A DNA stretch of 20,898 nucleotides, taken from assembly GCA_000934455.1 (NCBI GenBank), contig KN887281.1, forward strand, positions 19,513 to 40,410, read 5' to 3'. Of the stretch, positions 8,346 to 19,352 are shown one piece after another. The stretch's first letter is position 1. Each line of letters begins with the position of its first letter. Under the pieces are notes generated by a model. It saw only the letters and a program-made list of their open reading frames with translations. It did no database searches and was not told the DNA's origin. Origin of the DNA: Apostichopus parvimensis (taxonomy: Eukaryota > Echinodermata > Holothuroidea > Aspidochirotida > Stichopodidae). The translations under genes and the position numbers were made by a program.

Positions 8346-9765
8346 TACAAGTCTGCACTGAACCTGTTTTGTATTTTTCTTTCAATTTCAAGAACTTATT
8401 GCGACAAAAGTGAGCTACAAAAGGTATGCAAGGATATAGTGCAACTGCTGTGAGAGGACAGGTACAGTAAGTGAGGACCCTTCATGAAAATGATGTAGGT
8501 AACTATGGTGATCAAAGTGTATTGGCAGAGAAGTAAATAAATGTTCTGTTTAAAACTTGCTGAAGACTACTACTTCAACTATCGGAAATAACAGGCACAC
8601 AGTCTCTTTCCCCTTTTCTCTCTCGTCGTCTTGTACTTTGTACAAGATTTAAATCATCAATTGTTGACCAGGGAATCGTTTCCTGTTTTCAAGAGGCATG
8701 GTACTAGAAAGACAAAATTAGTCTTACACCAACCCACTCTTGACTTGGAAAAGTTATTTTCTGACATTAAAAACAGGAAGACTCTAGGAGATTTGGAGAT
8801 TAAACCTATAAAACTTTTGTTTTTGTTTCCCCTGCCTTGTGTTGCTTGAATCCATCCTGTAGGGACAATCTTCTAAAGCCCTTGGAAAGTAACATCTAAG
8901 GATCATAAAAATGCTCAGTACTAATGGCTGATCAAATGAGATAATGACAAGAGCTTTTTTTGAGATCTAGGTCGATAACGCTCTTTAGAATAACAAGATT
9001 CCACACCCTAACGATCATTCAGATGACTCCCCTTGGTAATCAGTAGTAAGTTTCAAACTTTTAAGAGAATCCTGTAAAATTTTGCCAAACTGCCTACTCT
9101 CCCCCCCCCTCCCCCTCCCAGCCTATCTCCCCTTCCCCTAAAGTCTAAGTGGTAAATTATGCATTGAAATTAGTGATTAATTTTATGATCACTATAAGAG
9201 GTTACAGTATGAGGCTTTAAAAGTACAACTATCATTATTTAACCCCTTCCCCCACCCCCTCCAACTTCACCTCCTCATCCCTACTCCTCTCAGCACCCCA
9301 CCCAGTTCACCGAAAATGTCAGGTAAAAACTGGTGACCTAGTTTTGCCATACATGTGTGTGACAATTACAACAATAGCAAATACTCTTTCCAAACTATTT
9401 ATTTCTAAAATAACAAAGTTACAATTTTGAAGCAAAATTCCACTTATTGCGAAACAGAGTTTGCACATTTTTCTGTCTCTCTCCATCGTGGAAAACTTCT
9501 AATATTCAGAGGTCATTAAATAAATGTTGGTGCAAAATAGATTTTACCTACAGGCATACTTCCTGTTTTACACACATCATTCCTCAATTATGTTTAGCCA
9601 ACCCTTGAAGTCAAGTCTCAGGTCTGTACGGTTTCCTCTCTCTTTTCAGAAATCAAAAAAAATTTTCCTCCCAGGCACGGACAAAGAGTACCTGACCAGA
9701 CTTACTTGAGAGCCCTCTGGCAAACACTTAAAAGATTACGAGAGTAAATCTACATCTCCACTCAC
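8346..9765. other. Unassigned intronic stretch with C-rich tracts
   Basis: Intron of the minus-strand gene. A small inverted repeat, CTTGTAC-TTT-GTACAAG, is at 8630-8646. C-rich tracts are at 9101-9119 and 9241-9310. Open frames of 61-72 codons on plus (8631-8849, 9524-9709) have no motif or splice support and are not called. Confidence 0.5.
9101..9119. repeat. Poly(C) tract C9-T-C5-T-C3
   Basis: Plus-strand C homopolymer stretch. A looser C-rich patch follows at 9241-9310. Both are low-complexity sequence. Confidence 0.8.
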
Positions 9766-9995
9766 TGGTTAGTCTTTTCCTCTAAAACGTTTTCGTCCAT
9801 CTCGATTCGACGACTACGACCGTGATTATCCGATGATGAGGAGGAGGAGGACGATATCTTCTTCTTCTGTTGGGATTCGAGGGATGATGATGAGGATGAC
9901 GGGAACACTTCATTGATGAGGAGAGACGGCGATGAATCTTCGCTCATGTCAGTCAACACGCTGTCATCGTATTCATTGAAAGTACTTTCTGAAGT
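9766..9995 (-). CDS. Internal coding exon of an unrecognised Ser-rich acidic protein (upper exon)
   Basis: On the minus strand the exon follows a good acceptor (TTTTTTTATCTTTCGCCACCAG) and ends at a consensus donor (CCA|GTGAGT). It is 230 bp long, starts on a codon boundary and ends two bases into a codon. The other two frames hit stops early. It encodes about 76 residues: an acidic start (TSESTFNEYDDSVLTD, then SEDSSPS), a run of six Ser, QQKKK, a run of eight Ser, then GRSRR and an acidic tail (MDENVLEEKTN). The serine runs use mixed codons (TCA, TCC, TCG), so they are not a fresh microsatellite expansion. The acidic Ser clusters look like casein-kinase-2-type sites, and the basic patches could act in nuclear import. 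Both points are inference. The open frame continues upstream to 10091, but that part is AT-rich and lies beyond the acceptor. I do not recognise the family. Confidence 0.65.
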
Positions 9996-10265
9996 CTGGT
10001 GGCGAAAGATAAAAAAAGCAAATCGATTATCAATTCCATCTGTATAATAGAGAAACACTTTAAAGCAATAGAGATGTCTGATTAGGATCATGAATTCATG
10101 AGCAGTTGAAGTGGAAAGGGTGACAGTATATTTCTGAAAGTAATTTCGGAAGTCTGGAGGTGAAAAGATTAATGTCCAAATAAAACCATCTGGTTACATG
10201 AAGAGCTTCCTGAATATGATATTCACTCATTCTGCAACTATATCACGCAAATCGTAGGTAGTTTC

Positions 10266-10445
10266 ATGAGATCACACAATAAATTACTTCTGTGTGATAA
10301 TCGCTCAAATCGATCATGGGGCACAAGAGCTTTTACTGCTGCTGCCCCTTCTCTGTGGAACAGCCTTCCAGAACATATAAAACACAGTCCATCTCTTGCT
10401 TCTTTTAAACCCTCTCTCAAGACTCATCTGATGAACACTGTTTAA
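10266..10445 (+). pseudogene. LINE ORF2 C-terminal fragment
   Basis: About 59 codons in frame to the stop carry the conserved reverse-transcriptase C-terminal tail (AFTAAAPSLWNSLP, then SFKPSLKTHLMNTV). Full-length ORF2 proteins of this clade are many hundreds of residues, so this is a remnant without enzymatic parts. The antisense 60-codon frame on the opposite strand (10238-10420) is a shadow. Confidence 0.8.
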
Positions 10446-10585
10446 TTAATTGTTCATTGTTGCCCATTTTTGCTTGCATTTTTGTCTTGTACTATGTTTA
10501 CTGTTTTTTGGTTTGCTGTCGCACTGTTTGTGTCACTGCGCCATGAGCGTCTTTTTTGACGGATACCGGCACATTTTAAATGTCC

Positions 10586-10603
10586 ATTATTATTATTATT
10601 ATT
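10586..10603. repeat. (ATT)6 microsatellite at the LINE 3' terminus
   Basis: Six perfect ATT units directly follow the 3' UTR palindrome. CR1/L2-type elements commonly end in short tandem repeats instead of poly(A), so this is probably the element's own 3' tail. Confidence 0.8.
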
Positions 10604-12199
10604 CAAGGACTGTAGGGAGAAGGGGAGAAAGGGGAAAACCCCATGAATAACCACGGGCAGGGTTATTTGTTTCGAGAACTAAAGGTGGAAGATATAAGGG
10701 TTAAAATCAATCATTGATAACAGTTCTAAAACAATTAACTACAATGAGTAGATCACCTGAAACTATAATCCAACCTTACCAGACAACTGTAAAAACTGTT
10801 TATTCAGGTAAGTCTATAGTGAACATGAAAGGAAGAATAATCACAGGTTGAAATTTTCTATTTCATATTCCACTTTATATTTTCTTTGAACCTCTTTTTC
10901 ACTCTGTTTCTATTTTTCCTCTTCCCTCTAGGTGACTCAGAATGCCATATCATCTTTACGAAACTTTCATGAATTTAACAAGTTACCTTAGAAATCTATT
11001 ACTAATTCCCAGGAAAAATCCTTCTTTGCACCAATGAGAGCCATTCAAAGAAAAAAAAAACTCCCAATGGGACAAGCATATGACAAATTGTTATCACTTA
11101 ACTGATTTTTAATATTATCTGACAATGACTTTAAGTATTTACATAATAGCTATTGTAACAATATATCCAACACTGGCAATTGAGAGACTTGTAACCTACT
11201 CAGAGTTCCAGGAACAGTAAATAGACCCTAAAGATGCTTTCAGCAAGTCTAAGCCTCTAAGGTGGCATCAATCCACCTTTTGACCCCTATATTATTTTCT
11301 GGCAGTGCCAGGTACCAAGATTACTTAGAACTGACATTTCTCCAAGATCTGGGGCACAATGTAAATCCTTGGAAAACTTATTATGTACAGCTGTCCTGCC
11401 TGGAATTTATGATGATTTCTCAACTGTACAAATAAACTGCTTCGTAAATTCTAATAAAACTTAATATTGCTGGGTTTCAGGTAGGAAGGAAGGCTCTTGT
11501 CAAGAACCCCAAAGTTCTCAGTCTATACCTCCTTCTATTCAGAACATTTATATTTTTTTTTATAAATGTATGAATGTATATTTTTTTGATTTTGTTTATT
11601 TATTGTCGGTGTGAATAATTCAATATTTCAATAAATGAATGAATCGTCAATGATTTCAACAAAATGTAATAAAACACTGCACTTTTCTACAGGGCTAAAA
11701 GACCAGAATGATATAAAAGCATGGAACTGTACTTGAAGCAACATTTTGTGTGGAATATGGTGGTTTCTCAAACTCAAAAAAAAAAAATTATTTGTACTTA
11801 AATTAGTGTTTGCTTAGTAGACTAGCATGAAATCAATACTTAATGTAGCAGTATAAAAGTGTCTTGATGGATACCTTGTTAGTTCATTACCTGAATTGTT
11901 AACTAATCACACAAAAAAAATTTTTGAGCCAAAAGTTTTAAGATAATGTCCAAGTTTGGTACAAGATGCAATCATACTTTGAATATTACCTGGAACGGTT
12001 GGTATAATTGAGGTGGAAACAAGCTTTTATAAATGTTGCATTAAAACATGGGTAATACTCAAAAACAAAATCAAACAATATGATCCCTGGATCATGTTAA
12101 AATTTCAACCAGAGCTTTCAACTGCCAGTTTAAAAGTGATATTTCTGCATCTAAGTTTTGGGTTATTAAATGGCTGCTTGAATGTACTCAATTGTAAAA
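10604..12199. other. Unassigned stretch upstream of the minus-strand exons
   Basis: No exon could be supported. Small hairpins occur: GGGGAAAACCCC at 10631-10642, AATAACC/GGTTATT at 10646-10667 and AAGGTGG/CCACCTT at 11259-11279. A-rich runs are at 11050-11060 and about 11777-11787. The stretch ending in AATAAATGAATGAATC at about 11630-11645 looks like the 3' end of some retroposed sequence, but nothing identifiable precedes it. Confidence 0.45.

Positions 12200-12232
<33 letters not shown>
12200..12232. repeat. Longest homopolymer: G4-C29
   Basis: Four G are directly followed by 29 C on the plus strand. This is the longest mononucleotide run in the window. Its length is likely to be unreliable in any sequencing read set. 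Proline-only and glycine-only runs in the overlapping open frames (12013-12273 plus, 12105-12374 minus) come from this tract and are not genes. Confidence 0.95.
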
Positions 12233-12233
<1 letters not shown>

Positions 12234-12325
12234 TAATGAAATAAATGATCTTAATATTGGCAATAACCAATAGAGATTTATTTTTGGGTTCCTATTTGTT
12301 AAAACAGCCAATGTACTAATGTCTA

Positions 12326-12349
12326 CCCCCACCCATCCCCCCCCCCCCC
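12326..12349. repeat. Poly(C) tract with C13 run
   Basis: C5-A-C3-AT-C13 on the plus strand, about 100 bp from the C29 tract. Confidence 0.85.
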
Positions 12350-12417
12350 ACTCTACTGCTTTTCCTACCCTCAAGGTTTGAGGATTGAGTATTCTTCTTG
12401 GTATAGAGTAAATATCA

Positions 12418-12472
12418 TTAATTTAAAAATCAATTTAATCGATTTAATTAATCAATTTAATCAATTTCTGTT
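12418..12472. repeat. AT-rich short repeat (TCAATTTAA-type)
   Basis: Several copies of (A)TCAATTTAAT and its reverse-complement-like form ATCGATTTAATTAATC. It is low-complexity DNA. Confidence 0.65.
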
Positions 12473-13708
12473 TAAAACACATGACACACAGTAATTAGCA
12501 GATTTCCTCCTCAACGAATTCCCCAAATTGTGTCTTATTGTAATCATAATTTCATAGTAAACCCTGCATAAAATTTAAAGTGATCAGTTTCAAATTCAGT
12601 ATGAAAGAAAGCCCCATAAGACCAGGATATCTGCTGACAGCTGAGGTAACAGACACATGTTTTTAAATTACGGGCATACACAATTTCACAGGACCATACA
12701 TACAGTGGTAGATAACACTGGTACCTGTATTATCCAAAAATGATTAGTTCTGTCTATATACTTATCTATGTCACTAAATCTAGGAAAACAACCAAGCTTA
12801 ACAGAAATCTTGTAAACTACTTACCAACAAAAACCAATGTCTTCATCAAAACCAAGTAGCTAATTATATAATATGTCCTCACAACACTGGTCTTCTTTAT
12901 AATAATCCCGATAATCCCAACAACACTACAACGATCATAACATAGCTGTTAATGGAACTCTGGATATTGTCAGAGTGCTCTGTAACACTTACTACGGTGA
13001 GTCTAAATTCTTTACTACTACTACTATGCAGTGATGATAATGCACTGTGAACCTTAGACACCTGTCACACATAATACATTAAAGCCTGTACTGTATATGT
13101 ATATATTACACTGTATATTACCCACCACACTCACACACAGACTGTAAATTACGCACACAAACACACCAACCTGCTCTGCTATCAGCCCTATAGAAAGTTT
13201 CTATTGTTTACACAGTTCACTCTGAGTCCTTCAAACCCTCTCAGCTGTGTTATCATCCCTATTGTGAGCACTTCGGAAAAAAGTAAGAACCTTTCTGCTT
13301 AGGCTTTAGTCATGTGTAAACCAAACTGTCAATGAGCAACAGAATGCATTGAGGGTATATAAGATTGAGGGGATTTCGTACTAGCGATGATTAAAAAAAT
13401 ATTAAAAACAACATAGCCTTGAGAAATATAGGTGAAATAAATACAGACAAAATCACAAATCACGAGTTGAATAAGCCAGGATGGAAATTGAATAAATTGG
13501 AACAGTAGAAGTACAAAGATGTCGTGGAATCATATTACGAGACTCGATCATTTTCCCCCAATGAATTTTATCCAAAGCGACAGATGATGTTTGCCCGATG
13601 CAGTGCCTCATCCTGTTATGGAAACAGATATAACAAAAGTGTTTACAAACAGGTTGGGGAAATGGGAAGGAAAGATGGAAAGATGGGAAAGGAGGTAAAG
13701 GCCCGATG
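12473..13708. other. Unassigned stretch
   Basis: AT-rich with CA-rich patches at 13120-13170. A good GTAAGT donor-like site exists on the minus strand near 12821 but has no convincing exon attached. The 105-codon minus-strand frame at 13453-13770 has no motif or splice support. Confidence 0.45.
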
Positions 13709-13713
13709 AAATG

Positions 13714-13721
13714 TGACGTCA
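13714..13721. promoter_or_regulatory. Full CRE palindrome TGACGTCA
   Basis: An exact CREB/ATF-binding palindrome. It lies between mirrored GAAATGT (13708-13714) and ACATTTC (13734-13740). It is about 3.7 kb upstream of the first visible minus-strand exon, so it could in principle belong to that gene's 5' region. One 8-base match in 21 kb is close to chance, so the functional call is weak. Confidence 0.2.
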
Positions 13722-14816
13722 CGAAACAATGTGACATTTCACTCGACATAAAACCGTCATGTGACCACATGTATGGTTTGCAGCCTCAATGTTAAAAGAA
13801 TGGAGGTGAAAGGTGAATCAAGTTGTTAGTAAGTTTCATCAGCTTGCTCAGACTCTACTTTTGGGTGGCTTTTCTTACTGTTAGAGAGTACATGTGCTCA
13901 TGCTATGTGTAACAGGAAAGAGGTGAACCCCTGCCCTGTTCAAGAGGGTTTTGATCCAGAAATTTCGCTCTCGCCATAAATCACACCAAGCAGTTGAAAA
14001 CATTATTGACCCCCTCTACCCTACCTCTGATGAAATCTGATAGTTGTTGCACTCAAGACCGACCAACCAACTCCCTTGCTTCCACTGGATGCTGGAATTC
14101 TGAACTGACGCTCAAGCTTTTTCTTGCAATAAACATTTCTCTGTGAAGTTTTCACTGGGAAGCTTTTATATCTATGAAGGTGCATGGACGTGGAATGGAA
14201 GGTGTGTCGGAAGAGAAAGGGAAAGGGATTAGATACAATCCATCCATCCATATGTTTTGTTCCAACTTTTACAACCATCTTTGATTAATGCATCACAAAT
14301 TGCTTTCCAGGACTTACCCCACCTAGGCAAACTTTTAACACTGACTTGAAAATGTTTACCATTAGAAAATTGGTTTATTTTTTGCAGCAACCCCAAGGCA
14401 CTACCCAAGTACCATACATAAGTCAGTTAAGATACCCCACTAGCTATTGGGGAGACAGAAACACAACTTATTCAAATTCTCAGTGACTGATTTTACAAAT
14501 CCATAAAATACCCTATTTGTTTCAATGTCTAAATAGTCTATATACTGTACAGTCCATTATAGGTTTTCAAATATTGAGAGGTCTAGGAGAAATAATGGAG
14601 ACAAGGGCATGGGAAGTATTCCAGGTCACATAAAATTGGAAATACCCAGCTTAAATATAGCTTCTCCTGGTATGCAACGCTCTGCACTACACAGGTGGTA
14701 TGAGTTTATAAATGAATTTTATATGATCCTCAACCCCAGACAGACAATTCTCACAGTAGTAATTATACTACATGTTACACCTTAGAAGCAAGCTAGAACT
14801 AGGGACACACTGGACT

Positions 14817-14852
14817 ATCCGGTTAGGCCGGATTATCCGGTTCCTGCCGGAT
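14817..14852. repeat. Two tandem ATCCGG...CCGGAT palindromes
   Basis: ATCCGG-TTAGG-CCGGAT (14817-14833) is followed after one T by ATCCGG-TTCCTG-CCGGAT (14835-14852). The two units are direct repeats of each other and each is internally palindromic. This is unusually CpG-rich for the region. It could be the subterminal part of a decayed DNA transposon or a protein-binding site pair. No partner copy was seen in the window. Confidence 0.75.
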
Positions 14853-14918
14853 GTCTGCCCAGAATGATTCCTTAAAAAGACGTTGGAAACTGTATCAACC
14901 TAAATTCATGGTCATTGT

Positions 14919-14927
14919 GGGGGGGGG
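14919..14927. repeat. Poly(G) tract G9
   Basis: Nine G on the plus strand, about 60 bp before a C-rich tract of opposite polarity at 14984-15009. Confidence 0.85.
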
Positions 14928-14983
14928 CTATAACGATTTGCCTGAAAAATGTTACCAATATGGAAGGGCGTCCTGGTGAGATT

Positions 14984-15009
14984 CCCCCTCCCCTCCCCCC
15001 CCACCCCCC
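14984..15009. repeat. Poly(C) tract
   Basis: C5-T-C4-T-C8-A-C6 on the plus strand. With the G9 tract at 14919-14927 it could form a G:C foldback of about 60 bp span. Confidence 0.85.
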
Positions 15010-15320
15010 ACCTTTGAAATTCAAATTTGTTACAAGGAATGGCTAGAATGCCAACAGTGATACATATCATAATATCATCTCGCACAGAGAAGGAAAGCAA
15101 GGAATGCAGATTAAACTCCACAACATCAATGTCAGATTAGTCGGGCAAGCTTACAACGTTAGGCTAATTACCTGAGGCTGAGTTTTTTACAGAACTACTG
15201 ACTCTCATCAAAAAGACTATTGCAATTTAGTTTTGTTTTTCAGTGCCCTAAATAATATCAGCATATTACCAGAATTTTCACCAAAATATTTTGTTGCGGA
15301 GCTGTACCCCATCCTCCCAA

Positions 15321-15345
15321 CCCCCCCCCAGGCCCCCGCCCCCCC
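15321..15345. repeat. Poly(C) tract C9-AGG-C5-G-C7
   Basis: Plus-strand C-rich low-complexity stretch. Its complement has three G runs of five or more. Confidence 0.85.
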
Positions 15346-16199
15346 ACACCTATGACCACAGAGCATAAACAAAAACGATCAATCCAGCTCAGAGAATGAA
15401 TCATTTGAACTGTGTATAAGTTTGATAATGTCCAGATTTGTAGCAAAAATGAAACTTGAAACTATTCAATGTTTGAGCACATTCAGTACTCAATATACAG
15501 AAATTTATGCAATTTTTGCCCACACAAAAAAACCACACACACAGTGAAAAGAAAAAGAAAAATCACAGTTTCCAACTTTCCGAATGATACAATAATTTAA
15601 CCAATCAGAAAAACCATGAAAGAGCGCTGCCTCCCGCAGGGTCTTTTGGGACAGTATCACATGACAGCATCCAATCTAATCGTCCCTGGCAACTGCCGAG
15701 AGCTTTTATAAATTGAAAACAAAGAACTATCGTCAAAACGTTCAACATTGTTTCATTACCATCTATAACTGAAGAAAAATTCCGGTTTGATTTGTGATGG
15801 TTCCAAAAAATTAGAAATTTGAGCATCAAAAAATCAATTTCAGTTTATAGCGAATTCATAATTCCTAGTGCTCAAATGAATGTGTCATGCAGTCTCAATT
15901 TCATTGGCAGATCTTAGCATAGAAGAATTGATAATACATAGATATGATTGCATTCAACCAATCAGTGTGTCTGCAATCTTAGGAAAATCAACAGATCACA
16001 GTCATTTTTTTCCCTTCATATTCCACGTCTCGTCAAATATGGACATGAAATTCTCAAATTATTTAAACTGCCATATTCCAAAATATGAATATATTTATAT
16101 TCTACGAGTGAATTTGGTGAGAAAAATTATGCAGAATTATTAGGTCTATTTTAACTTGTAGATATGAAGGTGTACATAGCAAGGTTATGGCTTGTCTCC

Positions 16200-16645
16200 C
16201 AATGGCAATACTACTTTCTGCAAGCCTTGATGGATTTTGAAATAATAAAGTTGTTTAAATACTATTGCTTTAAACTGGCTTTAAAATGCCAACCATATTT
16301 ATCACTTTCTGCAAGCCTTGATGGATTTTGAAATCATAAGGTTGTTTAAATACCATCCCTTATTTACTTGCTTTAAAATGCTGACAATATTTATCCCTCT
16401 CTGCAAGTCTTGACAGGTAATTGAAATCATAAGGTTGTTTAAATACCATCCCTTTAAACTCGCTATAAAATGCCGTCAATATTTATCACTCTCTGCAAGC
16501 TTTGACAGGTTTTCAAATCATAAGGTTGTTTAAATACCATCTCTTTAAACTCACTTTAAAATGCTGACAATATTTATCACTTTCTGCAAGCCATGATGGA
16601 TTTAAAATCATAAGTTTGATTAAATACCATCACTTTAAAACCATC
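16200..16645. repeat. Tandem array of ~91-92-bp units, about 4.8 copies
   Basis: The landmark CT(T/C)TCTGCAAG recurs at 16214, 16305, 16397, 16489 and 16580, giving spacings of 91, 92, 92 and 91 bp. Each unit reads, in order, CTTTCTGCAAGCCTTGATGG, then a TTTTGAAATCATAAGGTTG block, then TTTAAATACCATC-CTTTAAACT, then GCTTTAAAATGCTGACAAT, then ATTTATCA. Divergence between units is moderate. There is no open frame through the array, so it is a non-coding satellite-like minisatellite. Confidence 0.92.
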
Positions 16646-19352
16646 TTCCAAAACTACAGCTAGATAACAGTCATAACACCATGCAAGCTAGCTAGTATGA
16701 CCCTGCAGGGGAATATAATTCATCCAGTAATGCATCGCAAAATGCTAGATACAAAATGGTCGTTGCTATGTATACAAGTGTCAAGATGTATCAGTTTTCT
16801 ACACAGGAACTATAATATTCAATGAGAGCAAAAGTTCAGAACCTTTCAAAAAATGCTCCACAAAATTTGCATGTCACTACAATATTCCTGCCTTTTCAGA
16901 GCAGTACTTCCATCCCAACAACACTCTCAGCATAGTAGGCGGGCTAGGCCTATACCATTCACATATACTTTGTCATTTCCTTCTTTTACGATGAAACTCA
17001 ATACTAAATCAACATGTAAGATGACTCCACTCCCCACATGGCTGCATCATGCCAAGCTTCATTAAGTATCAAAAACCAAGGATCTGGGTCTACCTTCCAA
17101 CCTCAAGATAAATATTACAAGCTATTGATTTCAAGATTAAAATGTAAGCAGGTCATTGTTTACCAATCATATGTATCCAACTGTCCATGTTAACAGGTCA
17201 TATTCAGAACAAATTAGAAGAACAAAATTTAGGCTCATCCTCTTTGAAAGAACCAGCTTGCAACTATGCTTGCCATGTTAATTACTTTTCAAGTTTTATG
17301 AGCGGGGGGAGGGGGGGGTGGGGGTTAAATGATATTTGCGCTGTTTCTTTCATAACTGGCATACCATATGTTATAACTATACATGCAAGAAGATTGATGC
17401 AAAAAAAATTAAAAAATGGCCACTGAAATTATCTGAAAAGGTATACACAGGGCTTTTTGAGAACTATAATAATTGTTTAGTATAGGGACTTCTGGTCATA
17501 ATCTGTGAGATTTAATAATTACAGGGTATTGTGCAATTCAGCACATAATTAATTTGTTCCACAAGAAACCTTGTAAGTTGATGGAATGCCCATGTACAGT
17601 TTTCAAAAGCAAATCTGAAAACTGCTCTGTACCTTTTATAGGTGATACAGTATACTTATGCAGGCCTTAATCAGTATGGAAAATTTGTCATGCAAACTAT
17701 GATTGAAATGCTCTAAACAAATAATCACAACAAATGTATACACAGTTTGGTGTGTATAGGCAATACTCTCTAATGTACCATATATGTAGAGTAAGGTATA
17801 CCACCAGACCTAAGCCTACAAAGTCTTTTTACTTTCTGTCTGTATTCAGTGAAGTAACTATATATGGCTATGTTCCATACAAAATTGAATTTAACATTTC
17901 TTGTTGCTCAACCAGGTGCAACTGTAGTTTACCAGGTATATGAAAATGTTTGAAAATGAATGAAAAGGCGAGGTACATCTGCCATGAAAGTGAGCGAGAG
18001 ATTTGACCAGTGTTAACTTGTGAAATGATCAGCAAGCGTTTAGCCCACACACACATACTGTACACGCACACTGATTGCACATGGCACATGCCATAAACAT
18101 CGTATTGTTTGCTGTATAGCCTTGGGTAAATTAGAATCAACTGATATATTTGGCATTCCAGTGCATTAGGTTGGCAGCATTAAGTTACATAGAAAACTGA
18201 CACTTCCTTTCTGATTAATTGATTTATTACAGTCCCTGACAGCTGACACCATAGCAGGCTGCATCAACACATATTAACTGAAATAATGCTTCCATGTAAG
18301 CCAGAACTTTCCCTATAATGTCAAGTGCTATGCTTGAAATGTCAAAATGTGCATCAACAGCCATTCTACCTCAAACATTAGTTTTATCAAACTTTAAGAC
18401 ACTGGAAAAGGGAATTTCATCACTTGGGAGGGAAGCAAGAAGGGGTTTAGGAATGTGGATAAAGACTAAAATTTTAGATCATGAGCGAGATATGCCAATT
18501 GTGTTGTTTAAAACCTTGCTATTATCAAACCATTAAAGTCTCAGTGTGTGTTTGCTAAAGTTTAACTTCGACCTTTCCAGCTTACTGCCCTTAAAAGCTC
18601 AGTGAAAATAACACCGTTCTTTGCAATTTTCATATTGATAACCATTATTTTTAAGCACTCTAGATAGATTGGAAACTCAAGTAGTTTGAGAGGGATCTAG
18701 GTATGTGCGGGAGACATTCCAAGTATCCCTGATAGCTGTAGAGTTGCATAGAGAGGTACGCACAGTACAAACTGCAGAGCTAAGCACGTGACATCCACCA
18801 TACATGAATACATGCTGTTGCACGCAGAACAGAACAGATGCTCGGTAATGATGTCATCAAAGTCTTGTGAAACACGTGCTTGTCATCACACAGATTTCTC
18901 TGATGGAATTACTTTCCCAAAAAGGATTTGGGAATTATCAAAACTGTCATGTAATAATTTAATTTCTTCTGTAAGCTTCTTCTAATCCCCTCCTAAGCAA
19001 CTCTGAAGAAAATCCCCAAATTAAATGCATCCCTGGGAATTTGTCTACTTGTACGTTCTCACGTTCAATTATAAAGAACGATGAGATTTAAAACGCACAT
19101 GTTCAGTTTAAAGTCCTGCACGTGTTGTAGACATCAGTTGGAGATTTCCTGGCTGCACTTGTGATTGGCTCTTTGGAGCAATTTTCTTATAAATATTAAT
19201 ATTTCTTGGAATTGTGTTGCCATTTGACCTATCAATATTTCCAATTAAACTTATCCCATCATTGTAGTCTCCGTCACATTCTAGGGCAATTTTGTGACCC
19301 ACAGAAACTTTGATCAGATCTGGATCAGCATAGTAGAGTGCAAATTGTGTTA
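16646..19352. other. Unassigned stretch
   Basis: No exon, RNA gene or repeat family could be supported across this region. Open frames of 65-90 codons on both strands (for example 16853-17065, 17868-18140, 18318-18536) have ordinary AT-rich composition, no domain motif and no matching splice sites. A G-rich tract is at 17304-17324. A bulged hairpin lies at 19057-19086 (TCTCACGTTC paired with GAACGATGAGA). Confidence 0.45.
17304..17324. repeat. Poly(G) tract G6-A-G8-T-G5
   Basis: G-rich plus-strand stretch with three G runs. It is a candidate G-quadruplex former by composition only. Confidence 0.85.

Larger units (their letters stand above)
10215..10603 (+). mobile_element. 3' end of a CR1/L2-like non-LTR retrotransposon (LINE), 5'-truncated
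   Basis: From 10266 to the stop at 10443-10445 the plus strand encodes the typical extreme C-terminus of LINE reverse-transcriptase ORF2 proteins. It includes WGTRAFTAAAPSLWNSLPEH, followed shortly by SLASFKPSLKTHL. The pattern Ala-Pro-x-Leu-Trp-Asn-Ser-Leu-Pro followed by Ser-Phe-Lys-x-x-Leu-Lys-Thr is a hallmark of CR1/L2/Rex-type elements. Upstream of about 10266 the frame appears shifted and the similarity fades. A 3' UTR of about 140 bp follows, with a terminal palindrome ACATTTTAAATGT and six ATT units. The palm and finger domains of the reverse transcriptase are absent. It is a dead-on-arrival 5'-truncated copy lying upstream of the minus-strand exons. Confidence 0.8.
13741..16199. other. 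Unassigned stretch with poly(C) tracts and CCGGAT palindromes
   Basis: No exon is supported. Notable structures are listed separately (14817-14852, 14919-14927, 14984-15009, 15321-15345). An 85-codon minus frame at 14021-14278 and an 87-codon plus frame at 15880-16143 show no recognisable motif and are left uncalled. Confidence 0.45.

Noticed and set aside
12813..12860. Short minus-strand frame MKTLVFV followed by a GTAAGT donor, resembling a signal-peptide first exon.
   Set aside because: Too short to support. Its phase does not match the exon at 9766-9995, and no partner exon was found.
13453..13770. 105-codon minus-strand frame near the CRE site.
   Set aside because: No domain or splice evidence. 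Its composition follows local purine/pyrimidine bias.
14021..14330. Minus-strand open frame of 85 codons with a small upstream frame ending near a GTAAGT site.
   Set aside because: No family resemblance. A frame break lies between the pieces and no junction is supported.
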